DNA of 64,000 nucleotides from Vitis vinifera (taxonomy: Eukaryota > Streptophyta > Magnoliopsida > Vitales > Vitaceae): the NCBI RefSeq assembly GCF_030704535.1, contig NC_081808.1, positions 22,881,501 through 22,945,500 on the forward strand, written 5' to 3'. A model generated the notes under the pieces. That model searched no databases, was not told the origin of the DNA, and saw only the letters and a program-made list of their open reading frames with translations. This document shows positions 40,061-53,512 of this stretch, piece after piece. Both the position numbers and the translations under genes were made by a program. Each line of letters begins with the position of its first letter. Position 1 is the stretch's first letter.

Positions 40061-42982
40061 TGATGTGTGAGCAAGAGAGACTCTTAACATCCTTGGATGT
40101 GACCATTCTCATGGTCACTTGATCCAGTGTCGGCAGAGAGAGACCGAGGGAATTCAGTTCTTAATGGTGTGGCTGTGTATGGAGGCGGCGGCCTGTACAC
40201 GATAACAAAAAAGAAAAATCCAGAATGGGAATTGCCACATTTTCTGACAGAGATGGGAGATTAAACGTGCGTGTATATATATATATTGTTTGTGGATTTT
40301 TGTGATATAGGTTTTGGATTGAATCAGGGTTACAGGTGAAGTCGTACATGAATTTCATGTATTATTAGATGATATATATATTTTTTTCATAATTTAATCT
40401 ATCATTTATTTCGAATTTGTTAGTCTGGGCTGGTGGACATCATAAGAAAGCCAAGTGGAAATTTGGATATGTAAATAAACGCGACTAATCCTGCTTTGTT
40501 GACTGGGAGGTTTTAATATTCAGGAAATTTAGCACCTGGCTCTTATGCCATCTGATGTGAGAATAATTTGATTTGAGTTTAATATAATTCTACCATGTCC
40601 GCCTCCCTTTAGCGTGCTTCACGGGAGGTTGAATAGGGTTTCAAGTGACCTCAAATCCAATCCAATCTCTAAGGCCCCAGTATTGAATTAATTTAGGTTG
40701 CAGTTGGATTGGGCGGTTACAGTTTGTAGTTACGACGATGAGTCAATGACAGCATAGATTCGGTCCAATTACTTTTAGTTGCCTTGCTGATGTATAGCAT
40801 GTCCAAGTTGCCACCACATTTACCCAACTATTGTAATGGGCTACACGGATAGGGTTGGGCCACAGAGGCCAGCGTCTTTGCACAGCTTTAGACATAGTAG
40901 CTTGATTGAATGTCTAATCTAGAGATTTGGGCATGGATCTTCATGTGTGGTTTCAGTCATGATGCAGGCCTAACCTTTAGTGAAGCACTAATAGAAGGTG
41001 GATGTCACTTCACCGCAATTTGACTGAAGCAGGCTAAAAGAGTGAATTAGCAGCTCTAGATCCAAAGAAACAGTGGAAAGTAGGTGGAAAAGCTAGAGAC
41101 AAAAAAGATATTGAAAAGAAACATCTTTTGAAGATCTGCCACTAGCTTTAGAAATCTTGTGGAATCCGCAAGAAATCGTAGAAAAATTGTCCCACTTCGG
41201 ACTATTGGGATAGCTATTTGAGGCTCAACATGCCCGTCTCTAATTGTGTAGATTGGGCGTTAGGAGTCATGTTAGGTACACCAAATTGTCCAATCCAAGG
41301 AAGAAAAACAAGACATACTGACGCCACATATCCCATTTTGAATGGTGTATCACCACCATCCCCACCCCCACTGTAGTCCCCCTCACAATCAACACTTCCT
41401 TCTCCAAACCCTTAGCAGGAATCCTACTGTGGCCAAACTGTGTAATAAGAAGATTCAGAAAAACACGAGTTGGGCTCAGAGACAGACCGAGTTATTGAGG
41501 GTGGCTGGTGAGGATGGAGGAGTACATCTGCACATGCCCATGCCCATGTGCGTCATGTTCCACATCTTCACTTTCAAAACAATATAATGATTAATCAGAA
41601 TAAGGTGAATAGCTATAGTTGAAACTTGAAACCAGAACACTTGTGAGCCCTGCAGACGCGTCAGAGACCAACTCCCCTCCCCCCATTCTAATTTCAAAAG
41701 GGGTTTAATCACATTTAGTCTAATCAATGACCCACCCCATGACCCACCCCAATAGTATAAACACATCATTAGGTCAAGGACCCTGTTCATTAATCACTCT
41801 CCTCTTCGTCTCATCTGCCAAATGCATGTAAGTCAAGGGCATCTCTTCTTGTTTCTAAATGACAACTTTCTTATTAAACTCTTTCTTCTTTAAAGATTTC
41901 TCACTTTGTACAAGGTGGAAAGTTGCATCTTCCCATGTGAGTTTATGATTCCATGCCAAGAATTTTGTACTCTTGACCCGCTTCAAATCAATCTACAATA
42001 CACTGGATACATACATTGGATACCCACTCAGTAGCTCAGTAGCTCATGTACATGAAATGTCAACATGGGAACCTTAATTCGGCCAAAATTCAAACTCTTA
42101 ATTAAGTAATATAACAAATCTTGTATATTAAAAGTGTAGGTTTGAAATTTAGCAAGGGTGAGAGGCACGTGCACGTGGGTAGGGTGGAAATGGAAGAATG
42201 AAAGCAGGCGCCATTAAAATCCTGGTAATAACGCCAGAATGGTGCTCCCAACAGCACCTGAATCTGAAGTTTTTCCCATTTATGTAGATTGTCAGACACC
42301 CACTGCCCCAAACATCCATTCAGCCATGATCCATTCTCACGCAACCCCATTAATCACCTGCTCCGCCCCCTCTCCATGCCCCACTACTTCCACATATCAT
42401 TCAGTATGTATATTTTTTTATTTCCTAAACCCCACATGGACATGATGGGACGCTTTGCTTTGAATGGGGGCCAATGAACTAAAACGAGGGTACATGGAGT
42501 GGGGTGGTGGTGAGGAGCAGAGGATGAGGTTTTGATTGAGAGACATGGGAAGGCGTGGTGTCCCATCGTATCCAGGCCAATTTTACAAAGACACAAGCCC
42601 TGTGTATCTTTGAATATTACTTGCATAATATCGTGATATTTTGAGTTCTGCAATCAAGAATGGTCCAGCTGCATGGCAAAAGTGTAATCTAAGTTCTCAA
42701 AGCCCTTATAAATAAATATTAAAGCTTATGTGTTGTTTTTATTTTTAATTTAATTTAATTTTATTTTATTTTTTGAGAATTTGAGAAATAAAAAACTAAA
42801 AATAAAAAAATAATAAAAATTAATATATGGTAGGTTAAGCGTGAGTGCGTGTGTGTTTTTTTTGGAAGATTGATGTGGGTTGTTTTATCATGAACCGAGA
42901 AAATGGACGTGTGAAAACGCGCATGAGACACATGCCCATGCTAAAGTACGCCCCAGGAGGAGAGTACACTAACATACACCAT
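40061..42982. other. TRM 3' UTR, then intergenic and promoter DNA of the first WOX13 gene
   Basis: The 3' flank of the TRM gene runs to at least 40400, where the DNA is AT-rich. The remainder has only small frames (e.g. 41342-41587, 42102-42350, 42239-42445) lacking features. An AT-rich block at about 42730-42830 sits about 250 bp before the WOX13 ATG. No transposon ends were recognised. Confidence 0.4.
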
Positions 42983-45900
42983 CTTTTTCGTGGTTTCCTT
43001 TTTACCTTTTGGTGTGTGTAAACACTACTCAGTGCTGACTTTGTTAGAGAGATGGAGAGAGAGTAACGAGAGCGAGAGAGGAGGAGAAGAAGAGAGTATG
43101 GAGTGGGAGAAGCAAGAACAACACCACCACCACCACCACCGCCGCCACCACCAACAACAAGAAGAACTGGAGCAGAATGCAAATGTAAGTGGAAATGGAA
43201 ACGGAAATGGGGGTGTGTTGTACATGAAGGTGATGACAGACGCCCAAATGGAAATTCTGAGGAAGCAGATATCTGTGTATGCCACCATATGTGAACAGCT
43301 CGTTGAGATGCATAAATCACTCACTTCTCACCAAGATCTTGCAGGTCTCCCCCTCTCTTTTCTCTGTCTCTCTCTCTATATCCTTTCTATGATGCCTACT
43401 TTACCAGGTTTCTTTTTCTTCTGATTTCTTTTAGGGTTTGCTTTGGTTATCTCTTTATTTTTCTTCTGGGTTATTGTCGCTTTGATATTATTTTTTTGAA
43501 AGAAAAATCAACATATATTGTATGTTCATGGTTTTCTTTTTCCTGGAAATATTTCAGGGTAGTTTTGTATCTCATTTATGGGTTAATTCTACATAATTAA
43601 TTATCTATTGCATATTTCTGTTTGGCCTTTTAAGTTTGATCTCGCATTTGACCCAGAGACTTTGGACTTGTCTGGAGAAATTATTTCTGTTATCAAAGAT
43701 TTGGGTCTTGTGCTCATAATAGTTTGGTAAAATTGGCCATGAGGATCCTGTCTTTCTTCTTATACCTTTTCTGTTCTTCAGTTGGGTTTTGTGGATTTAG
43801 TGTCTATGAAAAGTTTTGCTTGAATTTGGTTTCATTTTGACTGTACAACTCTGTTTTTTATTTGCTTTAACTCGATCTAGCACATTACTTGGCATTCAAG
43901 CAGCACTTGTACGGCATCAAATACCAAAGGGAGAAACTCCCTTGAGTCTATTGCTGCTTCTTCTTTATGTTAGTTGAGCAAATGTTGAATTCTGAATCAG
44001 TATATTTAAAGAAAAGTTCGATTTTCTATTATGGAAGGGATGATAATTTGATTGGCTCAATGTGCAATAGCCAATTTGGGCAAGTTGATGAATTATTCTT
44101 TCTCTTTTAGGACTGGGATTTTAATTTTTTCCACCTGCCATGAAAATTAATTATAGTGGGAGATGCAGATTGGTTTATCATTGTTGGATGTCTGGAGTCT
44201 TTTGTTTCATTTGATGGGTATCCATGTGATAATCAACCAACACTGGAATCATTGGAATGGACGATATACCCATTATCCTATGTGGTGCAAAAAGGAATTG
44301 CACAAGATGTACCCAAAAACTTGCCAATAATCTCATGGCTTGTATATAGTGCCATCATTGCCAATTGCAATTGGCCCTTTCCTCTGGTTGTTTCAATTGT
44401 TTTGTCCTACAGACTTTCATTGGTGGAAACATGTCACATGTCCGAAACATCTTCAGCTAATTTGTTTTGTCTGTTGGCCCTCACAGAGGGATGAATACTT
44501 CATGCAATTCTGTTTTTTGTTTGCAACTAATGTTTGATCCATTTGTCATATGTATTATGAACACTTTCTCTTTTAAACCTTGTCAAGTTTTTCATTTCAA
44601 GATTTGATTGATTGATTGATTCAAAGTTAAAAAACCAACAAACTATAATCATGAATGTTCTTTAGACTTAAATTTTTTTAATAATTATTGGTTTGCATCA
44701 TTTGTTAAGACTCCATTTTTGACTTTAACATATCTTTGCCCTCTCAGGAGTCAGACTGGGAAATCTATATTGTGACCCATTAATGACATCTACTGGTCAC
44801 AAAATTACTGCCAGACAGCGGTGGACACCGACACCAGTGCAGCTTCAAATTCTTGAGCGTATTTTTGATCAAGGATATGGCACTCCAAGCAAGCAGAAGA
44901 TCAAAGAGATAACCTCTGATTTGAGCCAGCATGGCCAAATTTCTGAAACAAATGTCTATAATTGGTTCCAGAATAGGCGTGCACGGTCAAAAAGGAAGCA
45001 ATTGGTTACAGCACCTAACAATGCTGACTCAGAAGTGGAGACAGAAGTTGAGTCACCTAAGGATAAGAAAACAAAGTCTGAGAATTTCCTCCCCCAACAG
45101 AACTCAGCTTCAAGGCCTGAGGATCTCTGCTTTCAGAACCCCGAGCTAGGCTCCAGATTGGATTTCTTAGACCAACAGACCCATAAAGAAGAAGCCATAT
45201 TTCCATCAGATGGAGGAATAAAACCTTCTGGAAATCTGAGCCCAGTAGCTTTCTATGCAGGTACTCGATCAAACCCATGTAGATACATGGTTTAAATTTT
45301 CATACCAGTAACTATTTGAATGCAGCTGTAGAAACATTAGAGAAAATATAATAGATAAACTTTTTGGGAAATTAATTCAAAGAGGGTGTTTTTCCTTAGC
45401 GGGGATGATTTTAGTGTTTTTGATGTACAACAAAAGAATGTTACTTGTTACCACTTAGCAGTTTTGACCTGTCTATCTAATATCATTCAATAATAATTAA
45501 TGATGCATGGTTAATGTCACAGTTTGCCCCCAATTTTGCACAAAAATGAAAAAATGGCCCTTGTTCCCATCCATGGCATTATCATTATATTTTCAATGAC
45601 TCAATCCTAGAATGCTTTATCCATTTATTAGGGTTTGGCTACATGATTTTTTTTGCCCATCCTACTCTATGTTTTATCATTTTTTGCATAAGTCATAGTT
45701 TTGAAAAAATCATTTTTTCCCACACCTTCAACCCCAATTTTTTTTTACCTTCCTCCCCAATTTTTTTTACCATCCTCTTGTATTTGTACCAAAAATCAGC
45801 ATTTACAAATGCAGTCATTAGGCTTTGCTGCCATGTCTCATTTAATCTTTTCTGTTGTATGATTTTTTCTATATGTGCTCAAAATAAGTGGACCATTAAA

Positions 45901-46252
45901 TAGATTGTTTATTCACAAAAAGGTCATCTTTAGGAAAATTCATGTCTAGTGCCATTTGTAGCATATATCCATATTCTGTCAGTATTAACAGATTTTCAAA
46001 CCATCTACTTTTGAGGTCACATGGTTTATAACTAGGAAACCTATCAAAAAATGGTTCATAACTAGGAAACAAAAATATACTGTTATATTGATGGTATTAT
46101 TATTGCTTTGTAATTGTGAACCACCAATATGAAAGCCTTGATTGCCTTCCTAATTGATAAATGCAGGAAATGATCACCAAATTGGGAAGATGGAAGTTCC
46201 AGGGAGCTATAATCCATATCAGCAGACAGAAGACTACAGCATGTCAGGATGA
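42983..46252 (+). repeat. Segmental duplication, copy 1 (contains WOX13 gene 1)
   Basis: From CTTTTTCGTGGTTTCC at 42983 the sequence aligns with 60747 onward through leader, exons, both introns and at least to the stop codon. Intron 1 is 1403 bp here and 1422 bp in the other copy; intron 2 is 906 and 884 bp. Upstream of 42983 the two loci are unrelated. Confidence 0.9.
43098..46252 (+). CDS. WOX13: WUSCHEL-related homeobox 13 (WOX13-clade), copy 1
   Basis: Exons 43098-43344, 44748-45260 and 46167-46252; phases close to 281 aa. The start is the first ATG in frame. The N-terminus is low-complexity (His and Gln runs, then an Asn/Gly stretch). The WOX13-clade conserved block follows: [31 protein letters not shown], then [12 protein letters not shown]. 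The homeodomain covers about residues 104-166, with [13 protein letters not shown], the YGTPSKQKI loop typical of WOX13-clade proteins, and recognition helix [16 protein letters not shown]. The C-terminus ends in [20 protein letters not shown]13-clade factors are nuclear DNA-binding proteins, the most ancient WOX group, expressed broadly and linked to root, floral/fruit patterning and callus/organ reconnection. A WUS-box is absent, as expected. Reading through intron 2 adds only about 11 residues before a stop at 45293-45295. Confidence 0.97.
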
Positions 46253-47549
46253 CCCTCCTTTTGTCCATCATTGATATTTTAGTTCTAACTTCTAAGTCAT
46301 GTCAGTGATCAGGGGGCTTTCCCAATCTCAGATTGAGGCTGTTGGGCTGGGCTAGTAGATATTGGAGTAAAGCACTAGCGTCTAATCATGGAAATATATA
46401 CTGCACCTGATTGAGGACAGTTGTACACTTTGTATGTTGATGATAACGATGAACTGGCTTTCTGGCTAGACAATGGAGCACACCCACATTATTTTGGATA
46501 GTTCTCATGTTTCGCAGACTCCTCATCAGCTTGTTACATTTTGCCTTTGGTTGAAAAAGAATGATCTCTAGATTCTGATAGTTCTCTTGTTTCGCAGACT
46601 CCTCACCCACATTATTGTTGAAGTTGCTTTTGTTTTCATTACAAATTTTTGATCTTGCTCCTTCTGTATATGTTGATTTTGGCATAGTATGGTAGATGAT
46701 GGTGGTTGGGCCGTTGCTGACTTTTCAAGGGAAATGTGGGGCCTGTTGCCAACAAGTCAAAGGCAGCAAATTTCATAAATTTATGGAATGACCAGAGATT
46801 TTTGGACACGTTTAATAGTAGTATAAGCCTGTTATTTAACCAACATCCCAATTCCCAAATTAGAAAAGGAGTTATCCTTCCAACCATTAAACCACAGATT
46901 TTACAAATACTTATCATATTGTTCTGGTGTGCTCTGTTTTTGTTCTCTGAAAATGCATTCCTGACAACGCTTTCTACGCTCTGCCTTTTTCAGAGGCTTT
47001 CTGGTATAATTCTCGTTCTCTCTCTCATTCTCTATGATTGCTCATCGTGACTCGTTTAAAGATGGGAATGGTATATACATAGTATATACCAATATCTATA
47101 TTTCTAAAACAATATCACACTCATCCCAATAAACCTTTTCATTTGTTATGAATGAGTTTTGCTTTCTTCATCTGAGAGGCTACTTATTATCAAGTAATTT
47201 TGAGTCCTCCCTTCAAAAATTTTAACTGTTCAGCATCCAATGGATTGGCACTTTGTGAATGCAAGAACATGAAGCTAAGACTTGGATCTGTAAATGAGTA
47301 AATGCTTACTTAGAAGACTGCCATAAATCAGTCGTGTGAAGCATTCCACACCCACCACATTGTTGTTCGCAAGAATGATGCAAAGGGTTTCTTTCATTCT
47401 TTGTATACCTCTTTTCTTCTAGCTAATGTCTTCCATCTCTCACCGATCAAGCTATCTGCCACTTCTTTCACCGTTTTTTCATGGTTCCATATGCTATTTG
47501 GGGACTATGCTGATCTGCTAGGATTTAACTGAAATCATGATTTTAAGTG
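46253..47549. other. WOX13 copy 1 3' flank
   Basis: Likely 3' UTR and intergenic DNA. A phrase with TCTGATAGTTCTCTTGTTTCGC at 46575 repeats one at about 46493, a local short duplication. The small frames on both strands at 46386-47050 mirror each other and lack features. Confidence 0.4.
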
Positions 47550-47739
47550 GGTGTTTGATAAATCAACTTAATAACTTAAAATTATTTAATAATTTAAAAT
47601 TATTTAATAATTTAATTTAAGTTATTATATTAATTAAATATGTTTTATAAAATATATTTATAATAAGTTTTAAGTTAATAATTTAATTTAAAATCAATTT
47701 AAATTATTAAATAATAAGTATTATATTTTATCAAATGCC
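47550..47739. mobile_element. MITE, 190 bp, with 9-bp target-site duplication
   Basis: The left end is GGTGTTTGATAAAT and the reverse complement of the right end is GGCATTTGATAAAA, matching at 11 of 14 bases. The element is directly flanked by TTTTAAGTG at 47541-47549 and 47740-47748. The interior is almost pure A/T with repeated TTAATAATTTAA phrases and no coding capacity. A 9-bp duplication suggests a Mutator-type transposase; the 8-bp reading would suggest hAT, with slightly different ends. Confidence 0.8.
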
Positions 47740-48334
47740 TTTTAAGTGCTCCACTTTATTTAGAATTATTTCTAGGATATTGGTGCTCTACTGCTTGATG
47801 AAAGAGATCCATCTTTGTTTTTTTCCTTGGGAATTTTGACTTTGTTGTCACATGTGAGAATTTTCCATTCATGGGGAGCAAGAGAAGGAAGGTATACAAA
47901 ACATAGTGTGATAAAAAGCAGGTTGTGAATAAAATCAACACAATGGAGGTGTAGGTTGTTATTGTAGTACTTCATATATGGTAAACTCTTTTTGCATGAG
48001 ACTAATTATTAAACTCTATATCCACAATATCTATACATGTGGAAATGAGTTTCTATGAAAAGAAAATATCTAAATATGAGGGAAACGAGGGAGCAGGTTT
48101 TTTTATAAAAGAAAAAGGGGAAAGGGGAATAGGTCTTTTGAGCTGTGAGACTGATGAGGCACCACAGTAGCATATGTGGAGTGATGAGCTGGTCCATCTA
48201 TCAACTTGGATCATGCATAAACACCGTCGGAGGTGGCAACCCTAGTCTAGGTTGTCTCTGTGCTTATGGAGACATCATCGCCTTGATCTTGGCACGCAAT
48301 ATGTGCCACTCACCAAAAGTTGTCATGTTTTGAG

Positions 48335-49402
48335 GTTCCACGAACTTTTGACATGATGTTATCATTGAAAGGGCCTCCCAACATGCAACCTTAGCTCGCA
48401 ATGGAAGTCACTCACGAGCTTTAGAAATTTTGGAGGAACCCATTAGTAGATGGTTTAATTAGTCTTTCATCCTCGTTCACATCACTATCATTGTAAGCTT
48501 TCATAAGAGTTTTCTCTTTAAGAGAAAAATATCTATTGCCACAATTCAGATTCGGGGTGACATGAAACTCGCATCATGATTCCAAGTCAAAGGTTTAATC
48601 ATTAGCATTACACTGATTTGAAGTTGACAATCAACTAGTTAACCCAATGTTTTATTAAAAATTTAATTGTCCAAATTTTGGTTAACTCAAGTCAATAAGA
48701 AGATAAAAAATGCAATCCATTGCTCCCAAGACCAATTAAAATAGAGGAAATGAATGAACACACCACATTGCTTAGTGATTGTCTTGCACCTACTCCAACT
48801 GTTGAATTTGAAATTTAACTCTGTAGAAGTGTTTGAGACGTCGAAGAGAGTGGCCTGCCAACATGATGTTCCACAAACTTTTGACATGATGTTATCATTG
48901 AAAGGGCCTGCCAACATGCAACGTTAGCTCGCAATGAAAGTCACTCACGAGATTTAGAAATTTTGGAGGAACCGATTAGTAGATGGTTTAATTAGTCTTT
49001 CATCCTCGTGCACATCACTATCATTGTAAGCTTTCATAAGAGTTTTCTCTTTAAGAGAAAAATATCTATTGCCACAATTCAGATTCGGGGTGACATGAAA
49101 CCCGCATCATGATTCCAAGTCAAAGGTTTAATCATTAGCATTACACTGATTTGAAGTTGACGATCAGCTAGTTAACCCAATGTTTTATTAAAAATTTAAT
49201 TGTCCAAATTTTGGTTAACTCAAGTCAATAAGAAGATAAAAAAATGCAATCCATTGCTCCCAAGACCAATATTTATATCTAAAATTAAAATAGAGGAAAT
49301 GAATGAACACACCACATTGCTCAGTGATTGTCTTGCACCTACTCCAACCGTTGAATTTGAAATTTTAACTCTATATAAGTGTTTGAGACATCGAAGAGAG
49401 TG
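48335..49402. repeat. Tandem duplication, unit about 533 bp
   Basis: GTTCCACGAACTTTTGACATG at 48335 recurs as GTTCCACAAACTTTTGACATG at 48868. The copies remain collinear to GAAGAGAGTG at 48852 and 49402. They differ by scattered substitutions and a 15-bp indel after CAAGACCAAT. No frame is conserved as protein. The source sequence is unidentified and may be transposon-derived. Confidence 0.9.
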
Positions 49403-49597
49403 ACCCTTCCAAATTTTACTAAAAATATGCATGAGTTCACCATTGGATTTCCAAACCCATCTTGGCATGTTCTTCGTCATGCATGACACCTCTTCTCTCT
49501 CAAGCCAAAATGTAGAGAAAAATTGTTTTTTGCCACTCAACTCTTTTTCATATACAGTATAATCTGTTGTGTCAATGAAAGTTTTAATGCAAACAAT
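49403..49597. other. Short spacer before the Copia LTR
   Basis: No gene or repeat recognised in this short stretch beyond ordinary AT-rich sequence. Confidence 0.3.
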
Positions 49598-51384
49598 GTT
49601 AGATTATGAATAGAAAAGATAAAACGATCACACAAATGACATATAAGGTTTTAACGTGATTCAACTAACCATGCCTATATCTACGGATGAAAGAGAATCT
49701 TTCCATTATACCATATGTGAATTACAATGAAACAAAACTTGAGTCTATGACCTAATCTACTGTATGCAAATTCCTTATGAATTGATATTCCCAATCTAAT
49801 AAGGTAGTGTTACCATTATTAGGAACTCTGGATTACTTTGTTATCATACCCTAAATCTAGTAGGGTGCATGTATTTATTCCTAGGCATCTCTAAATCTAT
49901 CGTGTCAAAATAAAATGACAATAAAAACTATTTTAGAATAAAGATTTAGAGTTTTGAATCCCATACCTGGATTTGGATGTTCTCATATAAATTCCTTGCG
50001 GTGAAGAACATGTTTGAATAGTCTAAAAGTCTTGTACACCTAAGATCTTCCGCTCGATGACTTAAACCATGATCTTGGTGTGGGCTTTAGAAGGGTGGAA
50101 ACCTTGACTTTTTCTTTCTTTCTGGAGGTGAAAGATGACTAACTAAAGTCATTAGGAAACCTTAACCCATAAGGAGTTTTTTATAGGGTTGCCCACTAGG
50201 CTTAAGTAACTTGAGCCTATCAAGGCTTGGGTCACTTAATATTGCCCTAAATAGTTTTTAATTGATTAATTAACTACAGAAGGTCATCTAATTAGTGAAT
50301 TAGCTCAATCCAGAGACTTTGTTCATTATCCCTTATGCAATCTTGCTAATTTTCAAAACCCTTTTATGCACAAGAATGAACCTAGAGCCAATCCAACCCT
50401 TATAAACCTTGTCATCATGATATATATATGAGCTTAGAATGGGGACCATTGGAACCCATAGGAATACTGGTTTTCTTAAAATCTAATTCTAAAGTTGATT
50501 CAACATTTCACTAAAGAGAATCAATTGTACTCCAATAATCTATGTAAATAACAACGAGACGAAACTCAAGTCCATGACCTACTATTCATTGCATGTAGAC
50601 TCCCTATGAACCAATGTATGTAATATAACAAAATAGTGTTATCACCTATCAAGATCACCTCTCCAATATTTGAGTTATAGATCTCACTTATTATGTGATC
50701 AACTGACATACTCTAACTTCAAGGAGCATATATCAAATTCCATTAAAGGAATTACCATCGCACCATAGATTTTATGATCACATGTCCTTTAGACCATTTA
50801 AGAGGACACATTGTCTCAATTCCATGAGATATCATGGTGTCTTTATTGAGAATACTTGTTGCCACTAGCCTTCATAAATAGTGAGTCAATTCATAAGGAT
50901 ATATGACCAATTTAGGATCTTACCCATAAGTCAAAGCCTCCTATTGATTTTGGCACATGATCAATATCCTCTCAAGGTTGAGAGTTCATGTAGTATAGTA
51001 ACTTGGTGAATCATGATAATTGATAACTTTGCTTCATGATTTACTATAAGTCCTGCTTAGTGTGCATCATATATACTAAATCACTCACCATGGGAAACCC
51101 ATCTTGACGGCGAAGACAAACCATCCCTCGAATTAGGAAGTAGTACACTATAGTTTCTATTAGAGTGCCCAAATCTATGAACCGACTATGGACAATTTAT
51201 CTACTTACAAGAAACTCATGACTTGTATCTTTTATATAACTCCCAATGCACCTAAGTGATGTATAATGTAAGAGACAAGAGTTGAATACTCAAATCAATG
51301 TCAATACATCAAAACGATAGTAAGGAGACAATGAATTCTAACTTTATTATATCATGTCTTACTTTTAAGGGCTTAATCTCAACA
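49598..51384 (-). mobile_element. Probable 3' LTR of a minus-strand Copia retrotransposon (about 1.79 kb)
   Basis: On the plus strand the block starts TGTTAGATTATG and ends TCTCAACA, so on the minus strand it begins TGTTGAGA. It is directly preceded on that strand by a purine-rich tract (GGGGCTAGTGGGAGTT) of the kind that primes plus-strand synthesis. The right boundary is well supported by this junction. The left boundary at 49598 rests only on the TG and is less certain. Diverged pieces of the same LTR lie at 25560-25760, 26690-27000 and 28750-29731. Confidence 0.65.
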
Positions 51385-52480
51385 AACTCCCACTAGCCCC
51401 AAAAGCAGACTAGGCACCACAAAAAGATTTTGTTCCACAATCACTACACCTCTTCGTATTATCTCACAATAAAGTAGAACTTCCTCTCTATGTGTTTCTT
51501 GTTCTAGTGGTTCTTCAGTTCTTTAGACTATACCACCATCACACTGTTATTACATAATAAGATTTTAGACGATATAACCAAGGGAACTACCCATAAGCTG
51601 AAAGGCTTCTTTTGTTGCTACAGAAGCAACAAAAACCAATTAAAGTATACTCATACCTAGAGTTAGGCCTGTATGAGTCCATATCAAACTGAAAGTCCAA
51701 CTCCTAGTACAAATAGAGTACCAACTCATTGCAAAGATTCATAAACACAGAATCTCTCGTTCTCCAAAGATACTTGAGTATATGCTTAACATTTGCCCAA
51801 AACTCTAATCCTGAAATGGACTAATATCCACTCATTATTTCTATAACAAAGCAAATATCTAGTTTAACATATATAACATACTTAAGGTTACCTTTTACAA
51901 AAACATAGGATATTGCCTTAATGCAATCTTTCTCCTCAGATGTTCAAGGACATTAATCTTAAGAAAGACAACTCTAAACCCAAAGGGTAACAAACCCTTC
52001 TTAGAGTTTTTGCATCATGTACTTAACCAAATGCTCATCAATGTAGGTGACATTGCGCAATTTTCCAATTCTTGTAGTCCTAAAGGACCTTAACCCTAAG
52101 AATATACTATGTATTTCTTTAGTTTTATCTAGAACTGAGTAGACTATTAGATCCTAACTGATGACAATATCCCTTCATCATATCCAATGAGTAGATTGTT
52201 ATCTACCTATAAGATCTTAGAGCATCAACATGCTTCCTTGTGCCTTCTTATATATACAAGACCCTTTTGCTATGAAAATATTTGGTTGTTGTATCTCATA
52301 AATGAGATACACCATAATAAATAGGAGTCCTTTGTTGGATTTGAGTATGACCATTGTTGAAAAAGTTTTCCATAATTGAAACAAAATTTCAAACTATAAC
52401 CTTTAGCTATAGTTTTAGCCACATAAAACTCAAGCTTTTCATCTACTCTTGTATTCATCTTGTAGACCAACTTACATCTA
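51385..52480 (-). pseudogene. Decayed Copia pol 3' region (RNase H and preceding RT)
   Basis: Reading the minus strand just upstream of the LTR, a frame with KHIERKFYFIVR matches the RNase H end of Copia pol (normally a TKHI..K.H.IRE-type motif). Before it comes VASVATKEA, corresponding to the AEY.A...A.KEA region. Stops and frame changes are frequent. The open piece at 52270-52470 contains CFNYGKLFQQWSYSN and is likely further pol sequence. The remainder of the element and its 5' LTR are not seen, so it is truncated. Confidence 0.6.
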
Positions 52481-53104
52481 TAGGTTTTATTACTTGAAGT
52501 GCTTCAACAAGAACTTTATTCGAATACATAGATTATAACTACTTTTTCATAACTCCTTGCTTTAAGTGAGTATAAACACTACTCACCTAGCACAAACACT
52601 TCAAATGCTTCAAGTGCATGTATTCTATTTTCTTGTACTGTGGTTTCATCCCTATGAATGCTATCTTGTGCACTTAGTAGATAAACTCCCATTTTTCTTA
52701 TGTTTTTTTCCTTTTTTTTGCAAGTGTTCCACAAAAAGCCTTATCTTGCAACTAACGTTTATTTGTTTGCGTTTTAAAATAGCCAAGATGTGTTTGATGA
52801 TGAAATAAAGTAAAAATTATTTTTATTTTATTTTTTAAATAATAAATGAAAATAAAATTTATTTATTTTAAACACTATTATGAAAATGAATCATACTTTA
52901 CCATAGTTTTTCAAACAAAATGCCAAAAAATGTAATTTTAACGAAAAACCCAATGTTGGTTGTTTAGATGAAATTTTATTTAGCCCACCTACAATTTGAT
53001 AACCCAAATGGAAGCGATGTCGTTTTTGCTAGGTGTAGCCTAACTAGTAAACATCCCTATTGCTTGCCACATGGACAGAACAAGCCACGTTTCAGTTTAC
53101 AGAA

Positions 53105-53445
53105 AGTAGTGTTTTAAAAATTGAACTGGACCGGTCGGTCTAACTGTTGACCAGTCACCAATCTGATCCAATTTAGCCATTTGAGTCGGGTAGCCTTTGA
53201 ACCGGCATCGAACCATTGTTGAAACGCCGAAACCAGTTAACTCGACCTGTTTCGGATGAACTGAACAGTTCAAAAAACCCCCATCTCTTTTCCCTACTTC
53301 CAATTTCTACCTCAATCGTCATGCCCTTTTTGTTCCCGGCATGGGCCTCCGGCCTCAACTGCTCCCCTTCTCCCCACCCATCATTTTTCTGCTCCCAGCG
53401 TGCACCTGTCCTCCCTAACATCCTTCTTCCTACCCCTTCATCTTC

Positions 53446-53512
<67 letters not shown>

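Noticed and set aside
42835-43320. Minus-strand open frames over WOX13 exon 1
   Set aside because: They are the antisense of the His-repeat exon, giving Gly/Val/Ser runs; the sense strand has the true gene.
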